From Methanobrevibacter thaueri (GTDB taxonomy: Archaea; Methanobacteriota; Methanobacteria; Methanobacteriales; Methanobacteriaceae), in the NCBI RefSeq assembly GCF_003111625.1, contig NZ_MZGS01000019.1, positions 1 to 64,000 on the forward strand: a stretch of DNA of 64,000 nt, in the 5' to 3' direction. The notes beneath the pieces are model-generated. The model saw only the letters and a list, made by a program, of their open reading frames with translations. It had not been told where the DNA came from and searched no databases. Each line of letters starts with the position of its first letter. The stretch's first letter is position 1. Below are positions 26,101-34,319 of this stretch, piece by piece. The position numbers and the translations under genes were made by a program.

Positions 26101-27921
26101 ATACAGACCAATATTACTTTAGATGCGCCGGAAGTTAAAATAGGGCAAAATGGGGAATTAACTATAAAAATAAGTCCTTCAACAGCCAACATGAACGGAA
26201 TATTATATGTTGATGGAAAAGCAAAAACAAGAGCAGATACTAATTCAATAAGGATAATTAACCTTAAAAACTATGTAGTTGGCGTTTACAACTTAACAGT
26301 CGTGTTTGATGATGACGAATACTATCTTGGCGGAACTGCAAGCACAATATTCATCGTGAGCAAATACGAAACCAACCTGACAGTCGAAAGCCATGACATC
26401 AAAGCAGGTGAAAACGAAACACTGAACATCACAATCAATCCCGGCAACGTCAGGGGAAACGCAGTTCTTCAAATAAACAACGAAACAAGAAACATATTCA
26501 TCAACGACACCACAACACCAATCACATTGACCGACCTTGAAGAGGGAACATATCAGGTAACCGTATACTACCCCGGCGATGCCAAATATAGCGAATCAAC
26601 TGCCGCAACCACTTTCAGCGTCTCAAGAATAACCTCACATTTAACAGTCGATTTGACACAGAACATCAACCTCACAGGCAGCATCAAAATACACACCAAC
26701 CCACTGAACTGCACCGGCGAGGTTGCAATATATGTAAACAATGACGTGACCCTATTGAACCTGACCAACGGATCTGTAAAAACCCAAATCAAACTGAAAA
26801 GGGGAAGCAACTACATCTATGTCCACTACAACGGCGACAGGTATTATTCCATAAGCTCCTGGAACACCTCATTCACTATCGAGGGAATTCCTGTGCTCAG
26901 CCTGGAAACACAGAAACTGGAAACCGACAGGACCGGCTATGTCAGGATCAACCTTACAGACACCAACAACATCCCATATGAATACACAGACATTACAATC
27001 GAGTTCCAGAATACCACAACCGTCCTGAAGAGTGATGAAAATGGTACCGTTTACTATCCAGTCAAAGCAGGTGCGGGAACCTATAATATAACTGCATCCT
27101 ATGGAAACGCTTCCATTACAAAGACACTTACGGTCAAGACACAGTCAATTTTAAACATTAACATTGAAAGCGTCAATGAGGCAGATGACGTGATGGTTTA
27201 TGCTACACTCACAGATTCCGCAAACAACAAATTGACCGGGGATGTACTACTTGAGATTAACGGCAACTATTATAGAATCATCGTAAAAGACGGCGCAGGC
27301 TCAAGAAACCTTGGCCAGTTCAAGCAGGCCGCATACACCTATACAGCAGCATATCCGGGAAACGACATGCTATGGTCCACAAACCTTACCGGCAGCTTCA
27401 AAGTAAACAAGGACAGCTACAAGATCACAGGAAACAAAAACATCATCCAGTACTACGGCGCAACAAAAACATATAAGATAAGACTCACCAACAACAACCA
27501 GCCGGTAAAAAATGAGATAATCACAATAAAAATAAACAAGAACACCGTAAAAATAAAAACCGACAATCAAGGCTATGCTTCACTCAAGCTAAACCTCAAG
27601 GCAGGAAAATACACAATCACCGCCACATACAAGAGCGCCAAAGCCTCCAATAAAATCACAATAAAACCTACACTGATAACCAAGAACAAGAAAATCAAAA
27701 AGGGAAAGACACTGACCTACACAGCAAAGCTTTTAAACAAAAAAGGCAAACCACTAAAAAACAAAAAGGTAACATTCAAGATAAAAAACAGGAAATACAC
27801 CGCAAAAACCAACAAGAAGGGAATCGCAAAAATCAAGGTCAAAAACCTCAAAAAGGGAAAACACAAAATCCTAACCACATACAAAAAGCAGAAAAACACA
27901 AACACTGTAACCGTTAAGTAA
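23155..27921 (+). CDS. Giant surface protein with tandem beta-helix repeats and Ig-like modules
   Basis: 1588 residues from the ATG at 23155; GGGGAG 8 bases upstream decides this against the in-frame ATG at 23140. Signal peptide about 1-25, Asn/Gln-rich linker to about 80, one beta-sandwich (80-190), beta-helix from about 200 to 830, then five or more Ig-like modules (about 890-1440), ending in a lysine-rich module (about 1490-1588, 'RKYTAKTNKKGIAKIKVKNLKKGKHK'). In the helix, a 24-residue rung (GGAIYNTNNLTITNTTFHST...) is repeated. There is no membrane anchor. The last third (from about 26350) is distinctly richer in G/C than the rest, as if the Ig-like and basic part was joined to a different helix-coding segment. 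Confidence 0.87.
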   Translation: MNIKKYFLIIIILLIFLNLTCIYATENNTEDLATNNENNLEDILCQNNQNYEDTLSQNDEINQTNQEILTLNKQEDTLSDFEPYNTEITLIINDTGDSEVSGNITVDIHFSFTTPWHDGEFPTYDFNVYENNTIIKKINIGDQNLPEIQPNVKYTADILFNYTIHSNSYLTTSLFGVYSNTLKFEKIKNTIITNLNNTQINIDNTYTSNKTWNNSVESLRKAIMLAKNNGTINLNNILLIQDTDKTIPINKNMIIIGNDASFLLQKTQTLLEITQNAQVTLINLTFNGNNNYIISNKGKLQLINCTFKDNSFGLINNDGELEINNCNIHDINQFYQTRTVNSDGLITNNGIIKITNTIFNNNNLLPFNFPIESTTLKGIIYNNGALIINDTNFTNINYRLIHNDGEIILKNILFDNIITTSTSSLYVISINQQLNQNYTYKDYKIKSNVKTIDGGVIYNNKNLNIINSLFNNIVGSNGGAIYNTNNLTITNTTFHSTTGNNGGAIYNTNNLTITNTTFHSTTGNNGGAIYNTNQLTIENSLFNNTQSKKLYNGGSIYNKGECTINNSIITESKITISGYGGGIYNEGILAVNNTLINKCHSTGSKFDSASGIGIYNKGIMAITNSQIINNHAPSPEYITKEVEQPDGSIFIYITNIYAGVISNSETGKATIIKSIIKDNTISHGTNQNWNMYYGTIKNDGEMEISGCIFGNNTLSDWNQNSGGEGSINLYNTGKLTVIYTYLLDTQTYSGSLHDPMSFLYNSGITNLNYNFYCLNPNSIIRNANPNYYFIPSFKDDYCPIKLNQNVNITITLVLTNGLDTIQFNDWDKLPGSGLNMSIYMNSKTEKLLDALLQNNITFNFNNTNTKGEYTLFADFGGYTTNTIVDIGKEFADMIVEYNNVTYNDGNNVTFKIKVTDNNTPVSGNITLTFNNQIYQIRLNNGTCNFTMPSDLKPNNYTVKIEYNGNEDYFKIRNHYYQFTIHKIQTNITLDAPEVKIGQNGELTIKISPSTANMNGILYVDGKAKTRADTNSIRIINLKNYVVGVYNLTVVFDDDEYYLGGTASTIFIVSKYETNLTVESHDIKAGENETLNITINPGNVRGNAVLQINNETRNIFINDTTTPITLTDLEEGTYQVTVYYPGDAKYSESTAATTFSVSRITSHLTVDLTQNINLTGSIKIHTNPLNCTGEVAIYVNNDVTLLNLTNGSVKTQIKLKRGSNYIYVHYNGDRYYSISSWNTSFTIEGIPVLSLETQKLETDRTGYVRINLTDTNNIPYEYTDITIEFQNTTTVLKSDENGTVYYPVKAGAGTYNITASYGNASITKTLTVKTQSILNINIESVNEADDVMVYATLTDSANNKLTGDVLLEINGNYYRIIVKDGAGSRNLGQFKQAAYTYTAAYPGNDMLWSTNLTGSFKVNKDSYKITGNKNIIQYYGATKTYKIRLTNNNQPVKNEIITIKINKNTVKIKTDNQGYASLKLNLKAGKYTITATYKSAKASNKITIKPTLITKNKKIKKGKTLTYTAKLLNKKGKPLKNKKVTFKIKNRKYTAKTNKKGIAKIKVKNLKKGKHKILTTYKKQKNTNTVTVK
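24586..24753 (+). repeat. 72-base in-frame tandem repeat
   Basis: Two exact 72-base copies (24586-24657 and 24658-24729) and the first 20-odd bases of a third. Each encodes 24 residues, one or two beta-helix rungs. Exact identity at the DNA level points to a recent duplication and potential for copy-number change without loss of frame. Confidence 0.9.
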
Positions 27922-28189
27922 AAACAAAACCTAACCGTCACCACATTCCATTTTTTAAATATGGTTATGCTAAATAAAAGCAATTTTTAATTTTAAATCT
28001 TACTGCCCGGATAAGTTACTGATATTCAACACATATGCAAAAGATTAATTAGGAATATCAAAAATAAATCTAATATGAAAAAAGTTTCAAAGATCACGTA
28101 AGTATCAGATAATTCAAGAGCTACTAATTATATATAATTTAAAAACGAAATAATTAATTAACTAATAAAATTATTGGAGAGGACAAGAT
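27922..28189 (+). other. Intergenic region before the carboxymuconolactone-type gene
   Basis: 268 bases without a gene. A TATA-like TTATATATAATTT near 28128-28140 is well placed for the downstream gene, whose ribosome site GGAGAGG is at about 28175-28181. Confidence 0.45.
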
Positions 28190-28540
28190 ATGAAAGGAGA
28201 TGTTTATTACGGAAAAGGTATTAGGGAATTGAAAGACAGCCATCCTGACTTATTTGAATTGGTATCCAGCATCAACGAGACTGTATGGGACGGCAAGGTT
28301 TTAGATTACAAGACCCAAAAATTAATAGCTATTGGTATCACCGCATCCCGTGCAGACCCAAGAGCAACCAAAAAACAAATCAGAAGTGCTATTGAAGTTC
28401 TCGGCATCACCAAAGAGGAAATTGTCGATGTCTTGAGAGTTGTCCTGTTAACTTCAGGTATGCCTGCGTTTTCCAAATCACTTCAAATCTTAAACAGTGT
28501 TGTTGAAGCTATTGAAGAGGAAAGGGAAGACAAGGCTTAA
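28190..28540 (+). CDS. Carboxymuconolactone decarboxylase-family protein lacking the CxxC motif
   Basis: 116 residues. 'LKDSHPDLFELVSSINETVWDGKVLDYKTQKLIAIGITASRADPRATKKQIRSAIEVLGITKEEIVDVLRVVLLTSGMPAF' has the all-helical CMD/AhpD fold and spacing. In redox-active AhpD-type members the helix after 'KLIAIGIT' carries C-x-x-C; here it reads ASRADPRA, with no Cys at all in the protein. It is therefore not a thiol peroxidase partner, and any activity is unclear. GGAGAGG precedes the ATG. The gene is monocistronic, with a strong hairpin terminator. Confidence 0.85.
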   Translation: MKGDVYYGKGIRELKDSHPDLFELVSSINETVWDGKVLDYKTQKLIAIGITASRADPRATKKQIRSAIEVLGITKEEIVDVLRVVLLTSGMPAFSKSLQILNSVVEAIEEEREDKA

Positions 28541-28566
28541 GTCTCAATATTTAAGTGTTGTCATAA

Positions 28567-28605
28567 CAATGGATGCTCAGCATTCCATTGGAATTTCTTT
28601 TTTTT
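28567..28605 (+). terminator. Strong terminator between convergent genes
   Basis: CAATGGATGC-TCA-GCATTCCATTG (28567-28590) gives a 10-base-pair stem with one bulged base, followed by a run of nine T residues. It closes the transcript of the carboxymuconolactone-type gene and abuts the 3' end of the minus-strand gene at 28605. Confidence 0.85.
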
Positions 28606-29102
28606 TAAAATAACGATTTAATTAGTCCTATAATCACCAGAACTATAACGGCGACTATCGCAAGCTTTACTATGGACAGTACCTCATTGGCTATTCCTTT
28701 TCCAAATGATTTAAGTTCTTTTTTGGAACTTTTCTTTGAAAATTTCTCTGCCTGCTCCTCCAGTCCCAATTCCTTTAGGGTCTCTTTAATCAATATTTTG
28801 GAAAGTCCGGTGGCCGGCGGATTATTGAGATCATTCATGGTTGCACACATTACAGTAGCACCATCCTTGTTCTCATCTGGAATGAAAGATACTCGCATCA
28901 CCCTTTTAAGCACTTTGCTGAAATGGATGGTTTTAATGATGAGTAACTTTTCCTCCCTGACTAGTGTTCCTTGAAAATGACTATTTTTTTCAGCCACCCT
29001 TTCCACTGCATTCATTATTTCTTCAATCGGAAGGTCAATGTGTTCTATTTCGCTATCTGAGGAGCGATACCCTTTTGCATATGTGAAATCATCACCGTTC
29101 AT
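28605..29102 (-). CDS. Tail-anchored protein of unknown function
   Basis: 165 residues, no family recognised. The first 120 residues look like a small alpha/beta domain ('IEEIMNAVERVAEKNSHFQGTLVREEKLLIIKTIHFSKVLKRVMRVSFIPDENKDGATVMCATMND'). A Lys/Ser-rich helix (about 118-135) leads to a single C-terminal membrane segment (about 143-162, IVKLAIVAVIVLVIIGLI) and two or three trailing residues. The bulk would face the cytoplasm. Monocistronic. Confidence 0.7.
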   Translation of the reverse strand: MNGDDFTYAKGYRSSDSEIEHIDLPIEEIMNAVERVAEKNSHFQGTLVREEKLLIIKTIHFSKVLKRVMRVSFIPDENKDGATVMCATMNDLNNPPATGLSKILIKETLKELGLEEQAEKFSKKSSKKELKSFGKGIANEVLSIVKLAIVAVIVLVIIGLIKSLF

Positions 29103-29216
29103 ATTAAATGCACCTTTTCATTATATTTAATTGTATTTTTGCTTTTAAAGCATTAATATATTGTGTTAAATTGAGTTTACATCGCTCTTGCGTATTTTGG
29201 GTGCGGACAGTTCTTT

Positions 29217-30146
29217 TTAACCTAATGTCTGGCGAATCATCATAATGATATAGAATGCAGTTAAGCAAATCATTCCATAATTTAGGAACATTGTTCTAAA
29301 GGGATTTTTAAGCGCAATCTCGGTTTTTTGCCCATTGAATCTGGCCTTTTCCAATTTGGTAAGTCCGTATATTCCAATAATCAGGAATAAAAGTAAAATC
29401 ATGATATAAGTTATCAAAATCGCAAAATCAAGGGAATTAAAAACTGACATCAGGTTATTAACTGAATTTGCGACAAAGAGGCTCACCACAGATCCCATAA
29501 GATTGATGATGCTGTGGAGTATTATGGTGTAGATTATCCTTCCGGTTTTTATGTATACATATGCGAAAAACCCTCCCATAAGCAGCGCATAGAAGAACTG
29601 GTTCAGGTTTCCATGAAAGAGTGCAAAAATCACTGCCGAAAGGATTATGGATACCTTTGCCCCGTATTTTATGGTCCTGTCGATTAGAAGTTTTCTGAAG
29701 AGTATCTCTTCAAATATTGGGGCCAATAAGCTTATTATTATGAGATTGAACCAAATGTCGGCACTGTTGATTAGCTCTTGGACAGGATTTGTGATGTCGC
29801 TTTGCATTGTTGAACTGAGCAATGATGTTATGGCCAGTCCAATGAGATTTCCAATCCACATCAACGTTATGGTAATTCCCAGGTAAAGTATGAAAGTCTT
29901 GATGCCGATTCCTGTTTTTTCGAGTTTTGTGCTGCTGATTTTTTTCATTAGCCAGTAAAAGATTGGAAACGGCAGGATATAATTGCAGATTGTGGATACT
30001 ATGCTGATTATGTTAATGTCAGTTAGATATTGGGGATTTGTCAAATTAATGATGTTTAAAATAATTATTTGAAATATCAGTGTAATGATTCCCAATATCA
30101 GATAGTTAAATCCTATTTTTGAGAAAAACTTTTTATGGATATCCAT
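29217..30146 (-). CDS. CPBP-family intramembrane protease (CAAX-type)
   Basis: 309 residues with about eight membrane helices. Motifs are intact: FEEILFRKLL (Glu146, Glu147, Arg151), FALFHGNLNQFFYALLMGGFFAY (His178) and IILHSIINLMGS (third motif). It is a different subfamily from the protein at 10565, closer to the classic 'ABI' type. The substrate is unknown. It is divergent from the metal ATPase operon, so its promoter shares the region that contains the two TTAGG palindromes. Confidence 0.88.
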   Translation of the reverse strand: MDIHKKFFSKIGFNYLILGIITLIFQIIILNIINLTNPQYLTDINIISIVSTICNYILPFPIFYWLMKKISSTKLEKTGIGIKTFILYLGITITLMWIGNLIGLAITSLLSSTMQSDITNPVQELINSADIWFNLIIISLLAPIFEEILFRKLLIDRTIKYGAKVSIILSAVIFALFHGNLNQFFYALLMGGFFAYVYIKTGRIIYTIILHSIINLMGSVVSLFVANSVNNLMSVFNSLDFAILITYIMILLLFLIIGIYGLTKLEKARFNGQKTEIALKNPFRTMFLNYGMICLTAFYIIMMIRQTLG

Positions 30147-30200
30147 TTTTCCACCAATTTAAGATTGTTGTTTGTTGGTTATATTTATTTGTGCATTGTA

Positions 30201-30240
30201 GTTTAGGTAATCCTAAACTTTAAATATTAGGCACACCTAA
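30201..30240 (+). promoter_or_regulatory. Two metalloregulator-like palindromes
   Basis: GTTTAGG-TAAT-CCTAAAC (30201-30218) has 7-base perfect arms. TTAGG-CACA-CCTAA (30227-30240) has 5-base arms and the same half-site. Their centres are 24 bases apart, both upstream of the small-protein/P-type ATPase genes. TTAGG-N4-CCTAA is the form expected for DtxR/IdeR/MntR-type iron or manganese regulators. They could also control the divergent CPBP gene. Confidence 0.65.
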
Positions 30241-30292
30241 ATAATAATAGCTGAGCATTTATTTTTATTAAAGATTAGGAGAGTAGAAAAAC

Positions 30293-30559
30293 ATGTCATA
30301 CAAGAAAGTTTTAGACAAATGCGTAGAACACAAACATGCACTAATTTTTGCAGCAGGAATAGCAACAGCTATAGCAGGAAAAAAAATATTGGAATCACAA
30401 ACATTTAAAGATACCGCCACAAGAGGAATGGCTTCCGTAATGAGCGTTAGAAAAGACGCTGAAGAATGTTTCCAAGACATGAAAGAAAATGCAGAAGACA
30501 TTGTAGAAGATGCTCACAGAAAAGACAAAAAAGAAATCTACGTAGAAGCTAAAGAATAA
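30293..30559 (+). CDS. Small membrane protein partner of the P-type ATPase
   Basis: 88 residues. After a short N-terminus with Cys and His (LDKCVEHKH) comes one membrane segment with small residues (ALIFAAGIATAIAGKKIL, about 17-34), then an amphipathic helix and a charged tail with 'AEECFQDMKENAEDIVEDAHRKDKKE', which has Cys, His and many acidic residues. It resembles the DUF6110-type proteins that precede metal ATPases, and in layout the mycobacterial PacL proteins that act as membrane-tethered metallochaperones of such pumps. Its ribosome site is AGGAGAG. The ATPase gene follows after 21 bases. The assignment rests on layout and context. Confidence 0.7.
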   Translation: MSYKKVLDKCVEHKHALIFAAGIATAIAGKKILESQTFKDTATRGMASVMSVRKDAEECFQDMKENAEDIVEDAHRKDKKEIYVEAKE

Positions 30560-30580
30560 TTTTATTTTTAAGGTTGAATA

Positions 30581-32716
30581 ATGAAATACAAGGTAATGTA
30601 TGATAACGGACCCCGTTTAAGAGTTCGTTCCGGCCAATGGGCCTTCAATGAAAGGGAAGGCTATGGTCTCGCCTCATTACTTCTGGACCAGGGTTTCATC
30701 AACGAGGTCTACACTTCCCACAGAAACGGAAGCATCCTGATATACTATGAAGAGGGCATCGAAAACAAGAGGAAAATTTTCGATATCCTTGATGGCATCA
30801 CACTGGACGACTTATTTGAAGCCGAACCGGTGCAAACCCAGACTTCAAAGGAAATCAGCGAGAATTTCTATATGAAGATATCCAAAATGATTCTCAACAG
30901 GATTGGATATAGATTGTTCCTGCCGATGCCAGTCAGGAACGCATTGACAGTTTATCATGCCATGAAATATGTGTGGCATGGACTTGATAGCCTTACACGT
31001 TTCAATGTGGATGTCGCTTTGCTTGATGGAGCGGCAGTTGCCGGAGCATTGCTGCACAAGCAATACAAGCCGGCAAGTTCAATGATGTTCTTGTTGTCAA
31101 TCTCCGATGCATTAGAGGACTACACAATACAGAAGGCCAAATCCACATTAAAGGACAGTCTGGCATTAAACATTGACACAGTATGGGTAGTAGGAGAAGA
31201 CGGCGAGGAGAAACAGTGTCCTGCTGTCGACATCGAGAGGGGAGATAAAATCAAGATCCATATGGGTGATGTGATACCTGTTGATGGTAAAGTAATAGAA
31301 GGCGACGGAATGGTTAATGAGGCCTCAATGACAGGCGAACCGTTGGCCGTTCACAAGATGCCGGGAAAAACAGTTCATGCGGGAACCGTTATTGAAGAGG
31401 GCAACCTGATTGTTGAAGTATATTCAATGAACAAGGAAACAAGACTCAATAAGATCATCGACTTGATTGAAAACTCAGAGGAACTAAAGGCCGATACCCA
31501 AAGCAAGGCTGAAAAATTGGCCGATTCGATTGTTCCGTACAGCTTTATTGCAACAGCATTAACCTATCTTATTACAAGAAATCCGACAAAGGCGTTGTCC
31601 GTCTTGATGGTTGATTTTTCATGCGCGATAAAATTGACAACACCTTTGTCCATCATTTCTGCAATGCGCGAGGCATCAGACAACAGGATGATGATTAAGG
31701 GCGGAAAGTTCCTTGAAAGCTATGCCAATGCCGACACAATCGTGTTTGACAAGACAGGAACATTGACAAACGCAACCCCAAAGGTTGTTGACGTGATTCC
31801 GATGTCAAAAAGATACGGTCGTGACGACATTTTAAGAATGGCGGCATGCATTGAGGAGCACTTTGCCCACAGTATCGCAACTGCCATCGTAAGGCAAGCC
31901 CAAGCTGAAGGCCTTAAGCATGAAGAGGACCACAGTGAGGTTCAATACATTGTGGCACACGGAATTGCAACTGAATATGAAGGCAAGCGTGCTGTAATAG
32001 GATCCAAGCACTTCCTGTTTGATGATGAGAAAGTCAAGCTGACCAAGACTCAGGAGAAGAAAATCAAAAAAGAAGCAAAAGAGCATTCTGTTGTTTATCT
32101 GGCCATTGATGGAAAACTTGAAGGCTTGATATGCATTGATGATCCGGTAAGACCTGAAGCGAAACATGTCATTGAGGAGCTTAAGGGATTGGGCATTGAA
32201 AATGTCATAATGCTTACAGGTGACAGTGAAAGTGGTGCCAAAGCGGGAGCCAAGGCATTAGGCATCACTGAATACAGGTCACAGGTACTTCCTGAAGATA
32301 AATCCAGAATTGTCGAAGAGCTGAAAGCTGAAGGCAAGACCGTAATAATGGTTGGGGAGGGTATTAACGATTCACCGGCCCTTGCTGCGGCAGATGTGTC
32401 CGTTTCAATGAAGCATTCATCAGATATCGCTCGTGAAGTTGCCGACATATCCCTGTTGTCCGATGACTTGTATGATCTTGTAACCCTGAGGAAATTAAGT
32501 GTGGGAATGCTTGATAAAATCAACAGTAACTATCGCAATATCGTTGCGGTGAACGGTTCACTATTGGTTTTAGGCGTACTGGGCGTTATTCCTCCATCAA
32601 CTTCATCAATGATACACAATCTCTCAACAATGATATTTGGTGTGATGAGTACAAAATCCGTATTAAAAAATTACGATATTGAAGCAAAAGCCATTGAAGT
32701 GGCCGACGCTTCATAA
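30581..32716 (+). CDS. P1B-type metal-transporting ATPase
   Basis: 711 residues. The actuator motif (EASMTGEPLAV), the phosphorylation site DKTGTLT (Asp390), and the hinge GEGINDSPALAAADVSVSM are present. In the sixth membrane helix the usual CPC is replaced by SCAIKLTTP (Ser347, Cys348). The N-terminal about 85 residues look like a metal-binding-domain fold but have no CxxC. This combination differs from copper (CPC plus CxxC) or typical zinc pumps and is reminiscent of the manganese/zinc-type exporters that work with a small membrane chaperone. Direction is probably export. It is second in an operon behind TTAGG palindromes, so expression likely answers to iron or manganese levels. Confidence 0.88.
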   Translation: MKYKVMYDNGPRLRVRSGQWAFNEREGYGLASLLLDQGFINEVYTSHRNGSILIYYEEGIENKRKIFDILDGITLDDLFEAEPVQTQTSKEISENFYMKISKMILNRIGYRLFLPMPVRNALTVYHAMKYVWHGLDSLTRFNVDVALLDGAAVAGALLHKQYKPASSMMFLLSISDALEDYTIQKAKSTLKDSLALNIDTVWVVGEDGEEKQCPAVDIERGDKIKIHMGDVIPVDGKVIEGDGMVNEASMTGEPLAVHKMPGKTVHAGTVIEEGNLIVEVYSMNKETRLNKIIDLIENSEELKADTQSKAEKLADSIVPYSFIATALTYLITRNPTKALSVLMVDFSCAIKLTTPLSIISAMREASDNRMMIKGGKFLESYANADTIVFDKTGTLTNATPKVVDVIPMSKRYGRDDILRMAACIEEHFAHSIATAIVRQAQAEGLKHEEDHSEVQYIVAHGIATEYEGKRAVIGSKHFLFDDEKVKLTKTQEKKIKKEAKEHSVVYLAIDGKLEGLICIDDPVRPEAKHVIEELKGLGIENVIMLTGDSESGAKAGAKALGITEYRSQVLPEDKSRIVEELKAEGKTVIMVGEGINDSPALAAADVSVSMKHSSDIAREVADISLLSDDLYDLVTLRKLSVGMLDKINSNYRNIVAVNGSLLVLGVLGVIPPSTSSMIHNLSTMIFGVMSTKSVLKNYDIEAKAIEVADAS

Positions 32717-32808
32717 TTTTTTTCTTTTTTATTTGATTTTTTTTAAAGTTTTTATATCATTAAAACCTAATTATATATGTATAAAAAAATTTTTAAGTTA
32801 GTGATTTA

Positions 32809-33558
32809 ATGTTAGAAAATTATAGAAATAAGTTTATTCCATTAATTTTACCGATCTGCATAATCATTTTTTGGTATTTGATTACTGAAGGATTAGGTTT
32901 AGTCAATCCTTATATCTTGCCAGGTCCAATAACAGTTTGTCAATCTGCTTGGGAGTTAATATTAAATGGAAAACTTCTTGCGAATACATTAGATACTTTA
33001 TATAAGGTATTCGGCGGTTTGATTTTAGCGTCTGTTGTTGCAATTCCATTGGGAATTCTTCTTGGAAGCTATAAGACATTGGAGGACATTGCCACCTTGG
33101 TAATCAGTATCCTAAGGCCGATACCTCCGGTTGCATGGATTCCATTTTCCATCCTATGGTTCGGAATTGGTATGGTTCCTGCAGTATTCATTATTTTTAT
33201 GGGTTGTGTATTCCCAATTTTAGTTTATACAATTGATGGAGTTAAAAGAACTGATAAGGTTTTAATTGAATCAGCTCAAACCCTTGGTGCAAGCGATTGG
33301 AATGTTTTGAAAAGGGTAATCCTTCCTTCCACCCTTCCATACATTGTATCAGGTCTGAAGGTTGGAATAGGTATTGCCTTGATGTGTACCATTTCCGCCG
33401 AAATGGTTGGTTCAAGCAGTGGTTTAGGTTATATGATTTTAACAGCAACTAGTTTATTCGATCCGGGTACAACAGTTGTTGGTATGTTAGACATCGGGTT
33501 AATTGGTATCATCTTCGATTATGTATTTACCAAGGCTCAAGATAAGATATTCTGGTAG
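32809..33558 (+). CDS. ABC transporter permease, nitrate/sulfonate/taurine type
   Basis: 249 residues with six membrane segments. The conserved cytoplasmic loop 'SAQTLGASDWNVLKRVILPSTLPYIVSGLKVGIGIAL' (EAA-loop) and 'PIPPVAWIPFSILWFGIGMVPAVFIIFMG' place it in the SsuC/TauC/ThiX group. It pairs with the ATPase gene 8 bases downstream. No substrate-binding protein gene is adjacent, so the substrate (sulfonate, pyrimidine precursor of thiamine, or other) cannot be named. Downstream lies thiD on the opposite strand, which is suggestive but not proof. Confidence 0.88.
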   Translation: MLENYRNKFIPLILPICIIIFWYLITEGLGLVNPYILPGPITVCQSAWELILNGKLLANTLDTLYKVFGGLILASVVAIPLGILLGSYKTLEDIATLVISILRPIPPVAWIPFSILWFGIGMVPAVFIIFMGCVFPILVYTIDGVKRTDKVLIESAQTLGASDWNVLKRVILPSTLPYIVSGLKVGIGIALMCTISAEMVGSSSGLGYMILTATSLFDPGTTVVGMLDIGLIGIIFDYVFTKAQDKIFW

Positions 33559-33566
33559 GTGTTATT

Positions 33567-34319
33567 GTGCCAATTGAAGTTAAAAATATTAATAAATCAT
33601 TTATAAGTAAAAAGAATGACCAATTATCAGTTTTAAAAGACATCAATCTAAACATTGATGACGGCGAGCTGGTTTGTCTTTTAGGTCCGTCAGGATGTGG
33701 GAAAACAACTCTCCTGAGATTGATAGCCGGTCTTGACCAGCCTACCTCCGGTGAGATTATCGCCAATGGCGAAAAGGTTGTTGAGCCATCCGGTGACAGG
33801 GCTGTTATCTTCCAGCAATATTCACTCTTCCCTTGGTTGACAGTTCTTCAGAATGTTACCTTCGGTCTGGAGATGACAAACAAGGGTTCCAAAGAGGAAA
33901 ACATTGAAACCGCTGAGAGATATTTAACAAGAGTTGGTTTAATTGACTTTAAGGATAGCTATCCTCATGAACTTTCAGGTGGTATGAAGCAAAGGGTTGC
34001 AATTATTAGATCCCTGTTAAATCATTCACCAATCTTGCTGATGGATGAGCCATTTTCTGCATTGGATATGCAAAATAGACACAAGCTTCAGGAACAGCTC
34101 ATTGGGGTTTGGAAAAGATTTGAAAACACAATAGTTTTCGTAACCCACGATGTCGATGAGGCGGTTTATCTTGCCGATAAGATAGTTATAATGGACAAGA
34201 ATCCGGGCAGAATAAATAAAATCATTGAAGTTGACATTGAAAGGCCAAGAAAAAGGGATTCAAAAGAGTTCATAGCACTTCAAGAGTCAATCGTTGAAAA
34301 TTTAGATATGGTCGAATAG
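33567..34319 (+). CDS. ABC transporter ATP-binding protein, SsuB/TauB type
   Basis: 250 residues. Walker A GPSGCGKTT (about 39-47), signature LSGGMKQR, Walker B ILLMDEPFSALD, and H-loop VTHDVDEAVYLAD are all intact. It starts with GTG at 33567, supported by TAGGTG upstream and by the protein start 'PIEVKNINKSF'. The C-terminal 'PGRINKIIEVDIERPRKRDSKEF' is typical of the nitrate/sulfonate/taurine group. Its last 18 bases overlap the 3' end of thiD on the other strand. Confidence 0.9.
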   Translation: MPIEVKNINKSFISKKNDQLSVLKDINLNIDDGELVCLLGPSGCGKTTLLRLIAGLDQPTSGEIIANGEKVVEPSGDRAVIFQQYSLFPWLTVLQNVTFGLEMTNKGSKEENIETAERYLTRVGLIDFKDSYPHELSGGMKQRVAIIRSLLNHSPILLMDEPFSALDMQNRHKLQEQLIGVWKRFENTIVFVTHDVDEAVYLADKIVIMDKNPGRINKIIEVDIERPRKRDSKEFIALQESIVENLDMVE

